A stretch of 64,000 nucleotides of DNA from Mycolicibacter heraklionensis (GTDB lineage: Bacteria; Actinomycetota; Actinomycetes; Mycobacteriales; Mycobacteriaceae): contig NZ_CP080997.1 in NCBI RefSeq assembly GCF_019645815.1, positions 2,794,880 to 2,858,879 on the forward strand, given 5' to 3'. Of this stretch, positions 50,393 through 59,609 are shown in pieces; within the stretch, counting starts at the first letter, position 1; the number at the start of each line of letters is the position of its first letter. The position numbers and the translations under genes are program-made. The notes under the pieces were generated by a model. It saw only the letters and a program-made list of their open reading frames with translations. It was not told the origin of the DNA and ran no database searches.

Positions 50393-51601
50393 CTACCCGC
50401 CAGCCGGCGAACGGGGCATAACTTTGGGGGCCTTGGCGGCTATCGCGCCCATTCCACGCCCGGCCATCGCGCCCATCATGGCGTGGCCGAACGGGCCGCC
50501 CGGCAGCCCGGAGGCCGCCGACATGGTCTGGATCGGGGCACTGACCGTGGTGGCGGGCAGCACCGGGGCGGCGCGGACCATGCCGTCGGCGGCCGTCGCC
50601 CAGGCTCCCGGCACCTTCAGTGCGCCCATGGAGGCGGCCTGGCCGAGCTTGGCGGAGATCGCGTTGGTGGCCGAGCTGAAGTGGCCGGCGAGCACGCCGA
50701 CGGCGCCTTGCAGCTTGTCGTTGACGAAGTCGCCGATCTGGGTCATCAAAGTGCCGGCACCGCTCGCGCCGGCGGTCTGTCCCGCCAAGGCGCCCGCCGT
50801 ACCGCCTACTGCCCCCATCCGGGCGAGCTGCGGCAGCATCATCAGGAAACGCACGCCCATCATGCCGATGGAGGAAGCCCCGGTGAGCGGTGAAATCGCG
50901 GAGTTCAGCTGGCTCATCGGGGTGGCCATCAAGGTGTCCATGCTGGACGGCAAGACGCTGGTGTCGAGCCCGAGCGCGTTGAGGTAACTACCCACTGTGG
51001 TGAAGTCGTAGCCCGAGTTGCCAGGGACTCCGGTACCGGGCTGCGGACCTCCTTCGGCCGACCCCGGCGTGGTCGCCTGTGCGGACTGCGGCACCGCCGA
51101 GGGCTGCTGCAGCGCGTTGTTATTGGCCTCGGCCGAGGCGCTGTAGGTGTCCATCGCGGCGCCGTCGGTCGCCCACATCACTTCGTACTGGTGCTCGGTG
51201 GCCTGGATCAGCGGGGTGTTCTGGCCGAAGAAGTTGGTCGAGATCAAGGCCAGCAGCATCGCCCGGTTAGCCGCGATCACGGCGGGCGGCACCGACGCGG
51301 CCCGCGCCGCCTCGAACAGCCCGGCCGCCTGGGTGGCCAGTGCGGCGTTCGTTGCGGCAGTGGCCGAGGCCTGCTCCAGCCAGGCCACATAGGGGGCGGT
51401 CGAGGCTGTCGCCGCAGCCGAGCCGACCCCGGTCCAGGTCGAGTCCAGGTTCGCGATCACCGAGTGCGTCGCTGTTGCCGACGTCATCAACTCGCTCGAG
51501 AGCTGGGTCCACGCTGCCGCGGCCTCCAGCAGTGGACCCGAACCGGGCCCGGTATAGATCAACCCGGAGTTGATCTCCGGTGGAAAGATACTGAAGCTCA
51601 T
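50393..51601 (-). CDS. PPE family protein, SVP-like subgroup
   Basis: The 402-residue protein has the roughly 180-residue PPE domain, with PPE at residues 8-10 and the WTG turn in STWTGVGSAAA. The C-terminal part is Gly/Ala/Met-rich and contains LKVPGAWATAA, a variant of the GxxSVPxxW motif of the SVP subgroup. It pairs with the upstream PE protein for ESX-5 export. It is probably located at the cell envelope. Confidence 0.93.
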   Translation of the reverse strand: MSFSIFPPEINSGLIYTGPGSGPLLEAAAAWTQLSSELMTSATATHSVIANLDSTWTGVGSAAATASTAPYVAWLEQASATAATNAALATQAAGLFEAARAASVPPAVIAANRAMLLALISTNFFGQNTPLIQATEHQYEVMWATDGAAMDTYSASAEANNNALQQPSAVPQSAQATTPGSAEGGPQPGTGVPGNSGYDFTTVGSYLNALGLDTSVLPSSMDTLMATPMSQLNSAISPLTGASSIGMMGVRFLMMLPQLARMGAVGGTAGALAGQTAGASGAGTLMTQIGDFVNDKLQGAVGVLAGHFSSATNAISAKLGQAASMGALKVPGAWATAADGMVRAAPVLPATTVSAPIQTMSAASGLPGGPFGHAMMGAMAGRGMGAIAAKAPKVMPRSPAGG

Positions 51602-51615
51602 CGATACGCCCCGCT

Positions 51616-51915
51616 TCAGCCGGCGGCCGCGGCGTTGACAGCCTCGGCGAGGGCGTAAGCGTTCGCGTTGCTACCCAAGGTGGCCGCGATCTGCTGGTGC
51701 ACCGCCGCCGCCTGCGCACTGAGCTCCTGGAACAGGGACCCGTGGGCCGAGAACTGGGCAGCCGTCATCGCCGACACCAGGTCGGCGGCGGGCGCCGTGA
51801 CACCCGTGGTGGGAGCAGCAGCGGCGGAGACCCCCGCGGTCATCGAGTCGCCGATACCGGAAAGGCTTCCGGCGGCCGCCGTCAGAATCTCTGGCTGAGC
51901 GGTTACGAACGACAT
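51616..51915 (-). CDS. PE family protein (PE domain only)
   Basis: The 99-residue protein is a plain PE domain: MSFVTAQPEIL with the Pro-Glu at residues 8-9, and the YALAEAV secretion motif (YxxxE) near the C terminus. It is the first gene of the PE-PPE-EsxM-EsxN cassette, with a 14-bp gap to PPE. Confidence 0.94.
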   Translation of the reverse strand: MSFVTAQPEILTAAAGSLSGIGDSMTAGVSAAAAPTTGVTAPAADLVSAMTAAQFSAHGSLFQELSAQAAAVHQQIAATLGSNANAYALAEAVNAAAAG

Positions 51916-52421
51916 TGTTCCTCCTGGGGGCGTGCAAGCGTCTAGTTGAAGTGTGGGTGGGAGTGTTGGGTATTCGAAGTCTGCGTCAATACTTGACGTA
52001 GATCACTCTAGCGGACAGTTGTAATAACGGTCTGATAAAGCTGGGGCTGCCGAGACGAACGAGAACTCGCGGCCGGCGCACCACCGGTCCCTGGAAGCAC
52101 GAGTTGACACGTTCACCGAGCAGACAACCTCTCTTGCAAGTTAGGGCAGATAGCTGCGGCGGCCGTCGCGGGAAGAGTCCGATTGCGGCCGGATGCAGAA
52201 CGTAACACCGCCGCGACCACGCGGTACAGCGGCGCGACAAACATTCAGTAAAGGTTTGGGATCTGGTCAGACAACGCTCTATTCACTTAGCCAAGGCGCG
52301 GATTTGTGGCGTCGAACCGGGCTGAACCGGGCCTGGGGGCGGGGGCCGGTGTGCGAAGCTAAGGTGCCCAAATCGGCCGGCAGGCCCCCATCAACCTACG
52401 GACAACCCCACGGAGCGTGCG
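51916..52421. other. Divergent regulatory region between PE and the metallopeptidase
   Basis: About 500 bp without a supported gene; short open frames here lack motifs. It holds a palindrome CGTCAA-TAC-TTGACG (51984-51998) about 70 bp upstream of the PE start. TAAGGT near 52360 is a possible -10 for the plus-strand gene at 52422. It probably carries both promoters. Confidence 0.5.
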
Positions 52422-53297
52422 ATGACCTTCAACGAGGGTATGCAGATCGATACCAGCACCACCTCCTCAGGCGGCGGCGGCCGTGGGATGGCGATCGGTG
52501 GCGGCGTGGCCGGCCTGGTGATCCTGGTGGTGGCGCTGTTGCTGGGGGCCGATCCCGGCGATGTGCTCAGCCAACAGCCCGTGGATCCGGGCCAGTACAC
52601 GGCACCGGGTTTCGACCTCGATAAGTGCCGGACCGGCCAAGACGCCAACAAATACGTGCAGTGCCGGGTGGTCGCCACGGCCAACTCGGTGGATGCGGTG
52701 TGGTCAGACCTGCTGCGCGGGTACACCCGTCCGCGCGTGCAGCTGTTCAGCGGACAGACGTCCACCGCCTGTGGGGCGGCCAGCAGTGCCGTCGGACCGT
52801 TCTACTGCCCCGCGGACCAGACCGCCTACTTCGATACCGACTTCTTCAAGGTGCTGGTCGACCGGTTCGGCTCCAGCAGCGGGCCGCTCGCGCAGGAGTA
52901 CGTGGTCGCCCACGAGTTCGGCCACCACGTGCAGAACCTGCTCGGCGTGCTCGGCCGGGCTCAAACCGGAGCCCAGGGCGCGTCCGGTGCCGGCGTGCGC
53001 ACCGAGCTGCAGGCCGACTGCTACGCCGGGGTGTGGGCGCACTATGCGTCGGTGACCAAGCAGGAGGGCACCGGGGTGCCGTTCCTGAAGCCGCTCACTG
53101 ACCAGGACATCAGCGATGCGTTGTCGGCGGCGTCGTCGGTGGGTGACGACCGCATCCAGGAGGCCGCCACCGGCCGGGTCAATCCGGAGTCCTGGACCCA
53201 CGGCGCGTCGGCGCAGCGTCAGCACTGGTTCACCGTCGGCTATCAGACCGGAGACCCCAACCAGTGCGACACCTTCGCCGCCAGCGACTTGGGCTAA
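52422..53297 (+). CDS. Neutral zinc metallopeptidase, YpfJ-like (Rv2575-like)
   Basis: The 291-residue protein has a Gly-rich N terminus, one membrane helix (about 24-42) and an extracytoplasmic zincin-like domain with VVAHEFGHHVQN (HExxH) and the later ELQADCYAGVWA carrying the third ligand region. Several Cys may form disulphides. It matches the M. tuberculosis Rv2575 type. Its stop overlaps the convergent DapA-like stop by 4 bp. Confidence 0.9.
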   Translation: MTFNEGMQIDTSTTSSGGGGRGMAIGGGVAGLVILVVALLLGADPGDVLSQQPVDPGQYTAPGFDLDKCRTGQDANKYVQCRVVATANSVDAVWSDLLRGYTRPRVQLFSGQTSTACGAASSAVGPFYCPADQTAYFDTDFFKVLVDRFGSSSGPLAQEYVVAHEFGHHVQNLLGVLGRAQTGAQGASGAGVRTELQADCYAGVWAHYASVTKQEGTGVPFLKPLTDQDISDALSAASSVGDDRIQEAATGRVNPESWTHGASAQRQHWFTVGYQTGDPNQCDTFAASDLG

Positions 53298-54166
53298 ACC
53301 GCGAGTAGCCCGCGCAGCTCGGCACGGCCGGCCTCGTCGAGCGGCAACAGTGGGCGGCGCGGTTCGCCAGCCGGTACCCCGAGCATGTCCAGGCCGGCCT
53401 TGACCGTGGTGGGCAGGCCGCCGGCCACGATGAACTCCAGCAGCGGCTTGAGTTCGTGGTAAAGCGCCTGGGCCCGGTCCAGCTCACCGGCCGTGACCGC
53501 GGTGTAGAGCTCCAGGCACGGCTGCGGACGCAGATTGGGCGCCGCGGTGCACCAGCCGGCGGCGCCGGCACGCAGCGCGTCGAGCACCAGCGGGTTGCTG
53601 CCGTTGAAGAACGGCAGCCGCCCGCCGGTCAGCTCGGCGATCCGCTGCATCCGGCTCAGGTCGCCGGTGGACTCCTTGACCATCGTGACGTGCTCGATGC
53701 TCTCGAACATGCCGACCAGCAGTTCCGGACTCATGTCGACCCCGGAGGTCGCCGGGTTGTTGTACGCCACGATGTCGATGTCGATGGCGTCCGAGATGGC
53801 CGCGTAGTGCGCGATGATCTCGCGTTCGGAGAGTTTCCAGTACGACACCGGTGCGACCATCACCGCGTCGGCGCCGGCCCGCGCGGCATAGCGGGCGCGG
53901 CGCACGGTACCTGCGGTGGTCAGGTCCGACACCCCCACCAGCACGGGCAGCCGTCCGGCGACTGCGTCGATCGAGGCGTCGACGCAGGTGTCGAATTCAC
54001 CCTCGTCGAGGTAGGCGAGCTCGCCGGTGCTGCCCAATGGGGCGATGGCGTGCACCCCGGCCTCGATCAGCCGGTCGATGACGGTGGCCAGGACCACGGT
54101 GTCGATGCCGCCGTCACGGAACGGTGTCACCGGATAGCCGATAACGCCGTGCAACTGTGCTGCCAC
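53294..54166 (-). CDS. DapA/NanA superfamily aldolase
   Basis: The 290-residue TIM-barrel protein has the GSTGE motif (LGSTGELAYL), the Tyr of AYNNPATSG and the Schiff-base Lys of MVKESTGD. It is not necessarily the lysine-pathway DapA: such proteins also handle keto-deoxy sugar acids and other pyruvate aldol products. GTG 54166 follows AAGGAG closely. It lies 14 bp downstream of the class II aldolase gene, suggesting shared catabolism of a sugar acid or related compound. Confidence 0.88.
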   Translation of the reverse strand: MAAQLHGVIGYPVTPFRDGGIDTVVLATVIDRLIEAGVHAIAPLGSTGELAYLDEGEFDTCVDASIDAVAGRLPVLVGVSDLTTAGTVRRARYAARAGADAVMVAPVSYWKLSEREIIAHYAAISDAIDIDIVAYNNPATSGVDMSPELLVGMFESIEHVTMVKESTGDLSRMQRIAELTGGRLPFFNGSNPLVLDALRAGAAGWCTAAPNLRPQPCLELYTAVTAGELDRAQALYHELKPLLEFIVAGGLPTTVKAGLDMLGVPAGEPRRPLLPLDEAGRAELRGLLAV

Positions 54167-54180
54167 GAGGGACTCCTTGC

Positions 54181-54966
54181 TTATCGGGTGATCGCGTCGG
54201 GGTGCCCGGCCAGTGCGCGGCGGGCGTAGTAGGCGAAGTTGGCCTGGCTGCGGTTGGGCAGCAGCGTCCAGTCGTGGGCTTCGCGGGCCAGCTTCTCGGG
54301 GAGCTCCTTGATGGTCCCGGCGGCCATGGCAGCCAGTTGCAGTGCGGCGGCGCGCTCGATCAGCACCGCCAGTGAGCAGGCCTCCTCCACGCTGGCGCCG
54401 GCCACGATCTGGCCGTGGTGCGCCAGCAGGATCGCCTTCTTGTCGCCGAGGGCCGCGGAGATGATCTCGCCCTCCTCGTTTCCGACCGGAACCCCCGGCC
54501 AGAGCGGCAGAAAGGCGCAGTCGTCGTAGAGCGGTGTGGTGTCCATGTGCGAGACGACCAGCGGGGTTTCCAGCATGGAGAGCGCTGCGACGTGAAACGG
54601 ATGGGTGTGCACGATGCACTGCACATCCGGGCGGGCCCGGTAGATCCAGCTGTGGAAACGGTTGGCGGGGTTGGCCATACCCTCGCCCTCGATGACATTC
54701 AGGTCTTCGTCGACAAGCAGCAGATTAGCGTCGGTGATCTCGTCGAACCCGAGACCGAGCCGCTGGGTGTAGTAGGTGCCCGGGGCCTCGGCCCGGGCGG
54801 TGATCTGCCCGGCCAGGCCGGAGTCATGTCCACGGTCGGACAGCGCCCGGCAGGTCAGCGCCAGCTTTTGGCGAGTGGACCACTGGGTTCCGGCGAAGTT
54901 CTCCGCGAAGCGTTGCTCCGCGCGTTGCATGAGATCGGATTTGGAATGGTCGAATGTGGTGCCCAT
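54181..54966 (-). CDS. Class II aldolase/adducin family protein
   Basis: The 261-residue protein has the zinc-binding HTHPFH motif and the later LLAHHGQ, typical of fuculose-phosphate aldolase-like enzymes and related decarboxylases. GAGGAG precedes the ATG at 54966. It is divergent from an XRE-cupin regulator across a region with repeated GTGTCATC boxes and forms a pair with the DapA-like gene. The substrate is unknown. Confidence 0.88.
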   Translation of the reverse strand: MGTTFDHSKSDLMQRAEQRFAENFAGTQWSTRQKLALTCRALSDRGHDSGLAGQITARAEAPGTYYTQRLGLGFDEITDANLLLVDEDLNVIEGEGMANPANRFHSWIYRARPDVQCIVHTHPFHVAALSMLETPLVVSHMDTTPLYDDCAFLPLWPGVPVGNEEGEIISAALGDKKAILLAHHGQIVAGASVEEACSLAVLIERAAALQLAAMAAGTIKELPEKLAREAHDWTLLPNRSQANFAYYARRALAGHPDAITR

Positions 54967-54987
54967 GGCAGCTCCTCGGTCACGGGA

Positions 54988-55043
54988 GATGATGACACGA
55001 CTATATGCGATAGGACACCTTGTGTCATCTGCTGTGTCATCAT
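54988..55043. promoter_or_regulatory. Repeated GTGTCATC boxes, probable XRE-cupin operator
   Basis: Three copies of GTGTCATC occur in the divergent region: 54991-54998 (as GATGACAC), 55022-55029 and 55034-55041. The last two are spaced 12 bp apart, and the outer two form the inverted pair ATGATGACAC/GTGTCATCAT. They are likely binding sites of the adjacent regulator controlling both directions. Confidence 0.6.
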
Positions 55044-55049
55044 GGGTCC

Positions 55050-55595
55050 ATGACGGAACTGCTGCGCACCGTTCGCAAGCAGCGAGGCCTCACCCTCGAA
55101 GGACTCGCCGAGCGCACGGGACTGACCAAGAGCTACCTGTCCAAGATCGAACGCAGTCGCAGTACGCCGTCCATCGCGACGGCTATCAAGGTGGCGCGGG
55201 CCCTGGACGTCGATGTGGCGCAACTGTTCTCCGAGCGCGGGCACCAGGACATGATCGCCGTAGACCGGGCCGCGGACCGCGGCCAGGATCGGCAGCGCTA
55301 CCGCGCGATAGCCGCGAACATGCTGGGAAAGTCGATGTCCCCGTTCGTGGTTCGCCCCTCCGGGCACGCCGACCGCCGCGGAGACGGTGAAGTCGATCCG
55401 CTGCACACGCTCCATCAGGGCCAGGAGTTCGTATTCGTCCATGCCGGGACTGTGGAGCTGGAGTACGGCGACGCCACCTGGACCCTGGCCGCCGGCGACA
55501 GCGCCTACTTCGACGCGTCGATCAGCCATCGCATCCGCACCGTCGGAAGCCAGCCCGCCGAGGTGCTCGTCGTTGCCGAGACGAGTTCGCAATGA
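55050..55595 (+). CDS. XRE-family regulator with C-terminal cupin domain
   Basis: The 181-residue protein has an N-terminal helix-turn-helix (LEGLAERTGLTKSYLSKIER, about residues 16-35) and a C-terminal cupin (HQGQEFVFVHAGTVELEYG) that likely binds a small ligand. This type usually controls adjacent catabolic or transport genes. The ATG at 55050 gives MTELLRTVRKQRG; longer upstream readings are not needed. It overlaps the next gene by ATGA. Confidence 0.9.
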   Translation: MTELLRTVRKQRGLTLEGLAERTGLTKSYLSKIERSRSTPSIATAIKVARALDVDVAQLFSERGHQDMIAVDRAADRGQDRQRYRAIAANMLGKSMSPFVVRPSGHADRRGDGEVDPLHTLHQGQEFVFVHAGTVELEYGDATWTLAAGDSAYFDASISHRIRTVGSQPAEVLVVAETSSQ

Positions 55596-55933
55596 GCACA
55601 GAGCTGCTGTTCTCCTACGGCACGCTGCAGCTACCCGAGGTGCAGCGCAGCACGTTCGGGCACGAGCTCGATGGCCGGCCCGATGCGATCGTCGGCTATG
55701 ACCTGGACTACGTGACGATCACCGACCCGCACGTGGTGGCCGTCAGTGGCAGCGACCGTCATCCGATCCTGCGTCCGTCGGAGGCGCATGACGCCTGTGT
55801 CCCCGGCACGGTGTTCGCGATCAGCGCCGCCCAGCTGGCGGCCGCCGACGAGTACGAAGTCGACGCCTACCGGCGGATTTCGGTGCCCCTGCGCTCCGGT
55901 GCGCGAGCCTGGGTGTACGTGTTCGCCGGCTGA
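55592..55933 (+). CDS. Gamma-glutamylcyclotransferase-like (AIG2) protein
   Basis: The 113-residue protein has the family motif FSYGTLQ near the N terminus and the conserved acidic DEYEVDAYRR segment. Members act on gamma-glutamyl amines or dipeptides, though many bacterial ones are uncharacterised. Its ATG overlaps the regulator stop, so the two are co-translated. Confidence 0.85.
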   Translation: MSTELLFSYGTLQLPEVQRSTFGHELDGRPDAIVGYDLDYVTITDPHVVAVSGSDRHPILRPSEAHDACVPGTVFAISAAQLAAADEYEVDAYRRISVPLRSGARAWVYVFAG

Positions 55934-55943
55934 GCCGGATCGC

Positions 55944-56498
55944 TCACCAGGGCCGGGTAGCGCAGGACACTCCGCTGCCGCCCTGCTGTGACACCACCAC
56001 TTCGCCGTCGACCGCGATCTCACAGTGGAACTCCGGGTTGGTGCGCAAGCCTCCGCTGGCGGTCACCAGCGCCCACTGGCTCGGATCGGCCAGCGTGGTG
56101 GTGTAGACCACCGGCTGTCCCCCGCCGATCGGCACCCGCACCGTCTCGAGGTACTCCGAGGAGTTGGCGTTGTAGGCGGCCATGCTGGGCGGGTCGGTCT
56201 TGATGTAGGAGATGTTGCCGGTCAGGTCACTGGTGGCGGTGATGGTGTAGGTGACCTCGTGGCCGCCCGTCGTGGACTTCTTCGGGGCGTCGGCCGACGG
56301 CTCCGACGCATTCTCGGTCGGGGCGGGCGTCGGGGACGGCGCCGCATTCTCGGTGGGCGATGCCGCCGGGTTCTCGGTCGGCGATGCTGGGCTGGTCTCC
56401 GGGTCCGCAAGTGACGTCGCATGGCTGGCTGCCACTCCGGCGGCGGCCATCAGCAACACCGTGCCGAACTTGACTGTCACGTTCCGCATGATCGTCAT
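55944..56498 (-). CDS. MmpS-like exported protein (Rv2576c-like)
   Basis: The 184-residue protein starts with a signal or anchor sequence (about 10-31), then a low-complexity linker with repeated SPTENPA units (about 35-70), then a beta-rich domain of about 110 residues (HEVTYTITATSDLTGNISYI, GGGQPVVYTTTL, GGSGVSCATRPW) like MmpS/Rv2576c proteins. Two Cys near the end may form a disulphide. It is convergent with the GGCT-like gene. No MmpL partner is nearby. Confidence 0.85.
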   Translation of the reverse strand: MTIMRNVTVKFGTVLLMAAAGVAASHATSLADPETSPASPTENPAASPTENAAPSPTPAPTENASEPSADAPKKSTTGGHEVTYTITATSDLTGNISYIKTDPPSMAAYNANSSEYLETVRVPIGGGQPVVYTTTLADPSQWALVTASGGLRTNPEFHCEIAVDGEVVVSQQGGSGVSCATRPW

Positions 56499-56570
56499 AC
56501 CGCGCCACGCTACCGGAGGGCCGGCTCCGACGAGGTCCAGCAGCTGCCCCGCACGCCCGCACCCACGCTG

Positions 56571-57836
56571 TCAGGCGCTGCTCAACCGCCTGCGCACCTC
56601 GGCGACAACGCCGTCGATCGGCACGTCGACCTGCTCCCCGGTGGCGAGATTCTTCACGCCGACTGTGCCGGCCTCCAGGTCGCGGTCCCCGGCAACCAGG
56701 GCGATGACCGCCCCGGAGCGGTCGGCGGCGCGCATCGCTCCTTTGAGGCCGCGGTCCCCGTAAGCCAGGTCCACTCGTACCCCGGCGGCCCGCAACTGCG
56801 CGCCGATCACGGCCAGCCGCAGTTTGGCCGCCTCGGACAGGCCCACTCCGAACACATCGCATCGGGTGGTCTGCCCCACGGCCTTGCCCTCGGCGGCCAG
56901 CGCGAGCAGGGTGCGGTCCACGCCGAGCCCGAAGCCGATCCCAGACAGGTCCTGTCCCCCGAGCTGACGCATCAGCCCGTCGTAGCGGCCGCCGCCGCCG
57001 ATCCCCGACTGCGCGCCCAATCCGTCGTGCACGAATTCGAAGGTGGTCTTGGTGTAGTAGTCCAGGCCACGCACCATCCGCGGGTTGATCACGTAGGGCA
57101 CCCCGAGCGCGTCCAGGTGCGCCAACACGGTGTCGAAGTGTGCCTTGGCCGCATTGGAGAGGTGGTCGAGCATGACCGGGGCGTCAGCGGTCATCTCACG
57201 CACGTGCGGGCGCTTGTCGTCGAGCACCCGCAGTGGGTTCAGCTGTGCGCGCTGGCGGGTCTCCTCGTCGAGATCGAGCCCGAACAGGAACTGCTGCAAC
57301 AACTCTCGATAAGCCGGTCGGCAGGTGTCGTCACCCAGCGAGGTGATCTCGAGCCGGAAGCCGTCCAGGCCCAGCGAGCGGAAGCCGGCGTCGGCGACCG
57401 CGATCACCTCGGCGTCCAGCGCCGGATCGTCCACCCCGATCGCCTCGACCCCGACCTGTTGCAGCTGCCGATAACGGCCGGCCTGCGGGCGCTCGTAACG
57501 GAAGAACGGCCCCGCATAGCAGAGCTTGGCCGGCAACTGACCGCGGTCCAGGCCGTGCTCGATCACCGCGCGCATCACGCCTGCCGTGCCCTCGGGCCGT
57601 AGCGTCACCGACCGGTCGCCGCGATCGGCAAACGTGTACATCTCTTTGGAGACCACATCGGTGGACTCCCCCACCCCGCGGGCGAACAGTGCGGTGTCCT
57701 CGAAGATCGGCAGCTCGATGTCGCCGTAACCGGCGCGGCGAGCAACCGTCAGCAGTCCGTCGCGGACCGCGACGAAACCGGCCGAGGCCGGCGGAACGTA
57801 GTCGGGCACCCCTTTGGGTGCGGCAAAGGTGCTCAC
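56571..57836 (-). CDS. hisS: Histidyl-tRNA synthetase
   Basis: The 421-residue class II synthetase has motif 1, motif 2 ([17 protein letters not shown]), the HisRS-specific [11 protein letters not shown] and GGGGRYDGL, and a C-terminal anticodon domain ([18 protein letters not shown]). The start is GTG at 57836, overlapping the glyoxalase stop (GTGA). The order glyoxalase-hisS is conserved with M. tuberculosis. Confidence 0.97.
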   Translation of the reverse strand: MSTFAAPKGVPDYVPPASAGFVAVRDGLLTVARRAGYGDIELPIFEDTALFARGVGESTDVVSKEMYTFADRGDRSVTLRPEGTAGVMRAVIEHGLDRGQLPAKLCYAGPFFRYERPQAGRYRQLQQVGVEAIGVDDPALDAEVIAVADAGFRSLGLDGFRLEITSLGDDTCRPAYRELLQQFLFGLDLDEETRQRAQLNPLRVLDDKRPHVREMTADAPVMLDHLSNAAKAHFDTVLAHLDALGVPYVINPRMVRGLDYYTKTTFEFVHDGLGAQSGIGGGGRYDGLMRQLGGQDLSGIGFGLGVDRTLLALAAEGKAVGQTTRCDVFGVGLSEAAKLRLAVIGAQLRAAGVRVDLAYGDRGLKGAMRAADRSGAVIALVAGDRDLEAGTVGVKNLATGEQVDVPIDGVVAEVRRRLSSA

Positions 57837-58510
57837 GCACTCAGCCCTTCTAGGAACGGGTTGTAACGGCGCTCCGCGCCGATGGTGGTCTTGGGTCCGT
57901 GGCCGGGCAGCACCACGGTCGCGTCGTCGAGGATCAGCAGCTTGTCGACGATCGAGGTCAGCAGATCACGGCCGCTGCCTCCGGGCAGGTCGGTGCGGCC
58001 GACCGAGTTCTGAAACAGAGTGTCCCCGCTGAACACCACCTCCGCGGCATCACCTTCGACCCGGAAGACCACCGAGCCGCGGGTGTGCCCGGGCGTGTGG
58101 TCGACAGTCACCGTGGTGTCGCCCAGCCCGATCTTGTCGCCATCGCGATCCAGTTCGATCAGCTGCTTGGGCTCGGCGAACATCGCTTTGCTCAACACGC
58201 CGAACAACGCCTGCCCGGGCACCGTGCCGAAGGAGCGCAGCGGGTCGGTGAGCATGAATCGGTCCTCGGGGTGAATGTAGGTGGGACAGCCGTAGGTGTC
58301 GGACACCTTCTGCGCCGACCAGATGTGGTCGATGTGGCCGTGCGTGAGCAACACCGCGGACGGCGTCAGTCGATTCTCGTCAAGAACACGCCGCAGCCTG
58401 GCCATCGCGCGCTGCCCGGGGTCGACGACGATCGCGTCAGAGCCCTGCCGCCGCGCCAACACATAGCAGTTGCACGCCAGCATTCCAGCGGGGAATCCGG
58501 TGACCAACAC
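57833..58510 (-). CDS. Glyoxalase II-like metallo-beta-lactamase hydrolase (Rv2581c-like)
   Basis: The 225-residue protein has the binuclear zinc motif THGHIDH, then the metal ligands [14 protein letters not shown] and PGHGP. It hydrolyses a thioester or related bond and is a glyoxalase II-type enzyme. The GTG at 58510 gives [16 protein letters not shown], as in Rv2581c. The open frame upstream is not used. It is divergent from the cyclophilin gene 109 bp away. Confidence 0.9.
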   Translation of the reverse strand: MLVTGFPAGMLACNCYVLARRQGSDAIVVDPGQRAMARLRRVLDENRLTPSAVLLTHGHIDHIWSAQKVSDTYGCPTYIHPEDRFMLTDPLRSFGTVPGQALFGVLSKAMFAEPKQLIELDRDGDKIGLGDTTVTVDHTPGHTRGSVVFRVEGDAAEVVFSGDTLFQNSVGRTDLPGGSGRDLLTSIVDKLLILDDATVVLPGHGPKTTIGAERRYNPFLEGLSA

Positions 58511-58619
58511 GCCGACCAGTTTCCCATTGCGCGCCCGGCCGGCGGTGACGCGGTCGGCGCAGGCGCGCTCTGGCAGACTTGAGGCCCGACTCAGTCCGCG
58601 AGCCAGGAGGTTACCGCCG

Positions 58620-59504
58620 GTGCCCACGAACTCAGAGCGGCGTGCCGCCGCCAAGCGCAATCTGGACCAACAGGTGCAGCAGCGTGCCGAGGCAGCCCGC
58701 AAGCAGCGCCGGCTGCTGATGATCCTCGGCGCCGCGGCGGCGGTACTGCTGATCGCCGGGGTGGTGTTCGTGGTGCTGCGCGACAACGATCCGGGCAACG
58801 TCAACGCGAGCGGCTCCTCGGACTCGAGCACCTCGGAGTCCGCGGAATCCTCCGCGACGCCGGGGGCGGCGGGGCAGCTGCCGAAGTTCACCGCATCGCC
58901 GCAGCTGGGCGCCGACTGCCAGTACCCCAAGGCGCGTCCGGCCACCAAGGCCGTCGAGCCGCCGCGGTCCGGCAAGGTCCCGACCGACCCGGCCGAGGTC
59001 AGCGTGTCGATGATGACCGACCAGGGCCCCATCGGGTTGATGCTCAACAACGCCCAATCCCCTTGCACCGTCAACAGTTTCATCAGCCTGGCGGCCAAGG
59101 ACTTCTTCAAAGACACCCAGTGCCACCGGCTGACCACATCGCCGATGCTCAGCGTGCTGCAATGTGGGGATCCGGCCGGCGACGGCACCGGCGGCCCGGG
59201 CTATGAGTTCGACAACGAGTACCCCACCGACCAGTACTCCTTGGGCGACCCCGCAGCCCAGCAGCCGGTCACCTATCCTCGTGGCACGGTGGCGATGGCC
59301 AACGCCGGACCCGGCACCAACGGCAGCCAGTTCTTCCTGGTCTACAAGGATTCGATGCTGCCGCCGCAGTACACGGTGTTCGGCAAGATTCAGGACGACG
59401 GCCTGGCCACCCTGGACAAGATCGCCGCGGCCGGCGTGCAGGGCGGCGGTGAAGACGGCCCGCCGGCGACCAAGGTGACCGTCAAGTCGGTGCTGCCCGA
59501 CTAA
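58620..59504 (+). CDS. ppiB: Membrane-anchored cyclophilin-type peptidyl-prolyl isomerase
   Basis: The 294-residue protein has a basic N terminus, one membrane helix (about 32-53), a Ser-rich linker and a cyclophilin domain with CHRLTTSPMLSVLQCGDP, GPGYEFDNE, AMANAGPGTNGSQFFLV and YTVFGKI. It acts at the outer face of the membrane. GTG 58620 is preceded by AGGAGG at good spacing. It corresponds to M. tuberculosis PpiB (Rv2582). Confidence 0.93.
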   Translation: MPTNSERRAAAKRNLDQQVQQRAEAARKQRRLLMILGAAAAVLLIAGVVFVVLRDNDPGNVNASGSSDSSTSESAESSATPGAAGQLPKFTASPQLGADCQYPKARPATKAVEPPRSGKVPTDPAEVSVSMMTDQGPIGLMLNNAQSPCTVNSFISLAAKDFFKDTQCHRLTTSPMLSVLQCGDPAGDGTGGPGYEFDNEYPTDQYSLGDPAAQQPVTYPRGTVAMANAGPGTNGSQFFLVYKDSMLPPQYTVFGKIQDDGLATLDKIAAAGVQGGGEDGPPATKVTVKSVLPD

Positions 59505-59532
59505 GCGTGACCGAGCGGGCACTGCCCGTCTT

Positions 59533-59597
59533 GCGCGAGCGTGCGTATTCCCGGTTGCCGACCGGCGTGTCGGGCCGGGGACACGCACACTCGCGGA
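59533..59597. repeat. Dispersed inverted repeat, copy B / possible terminator
   Basis: GCGCGAGCGTGCGT at the left pairs with ACGCACACTCGCGG at the right with one mismatch, around a GGCGTGTCG core. It lies between convergent ppiB and relA and may end both transcripts. It matches copies A (5227-5292) and C (9876-9939). Confidence 0.75.
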
Positions 59598-59609
59598 AGA
59601 AAGAAGAAA

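Noticed and set aside
51986..52240. 84-codon minus-strand frame upstream of PE
   Set aside because: No motif, unusual composition and no ribosome site; the region looks like a divergent promoter.
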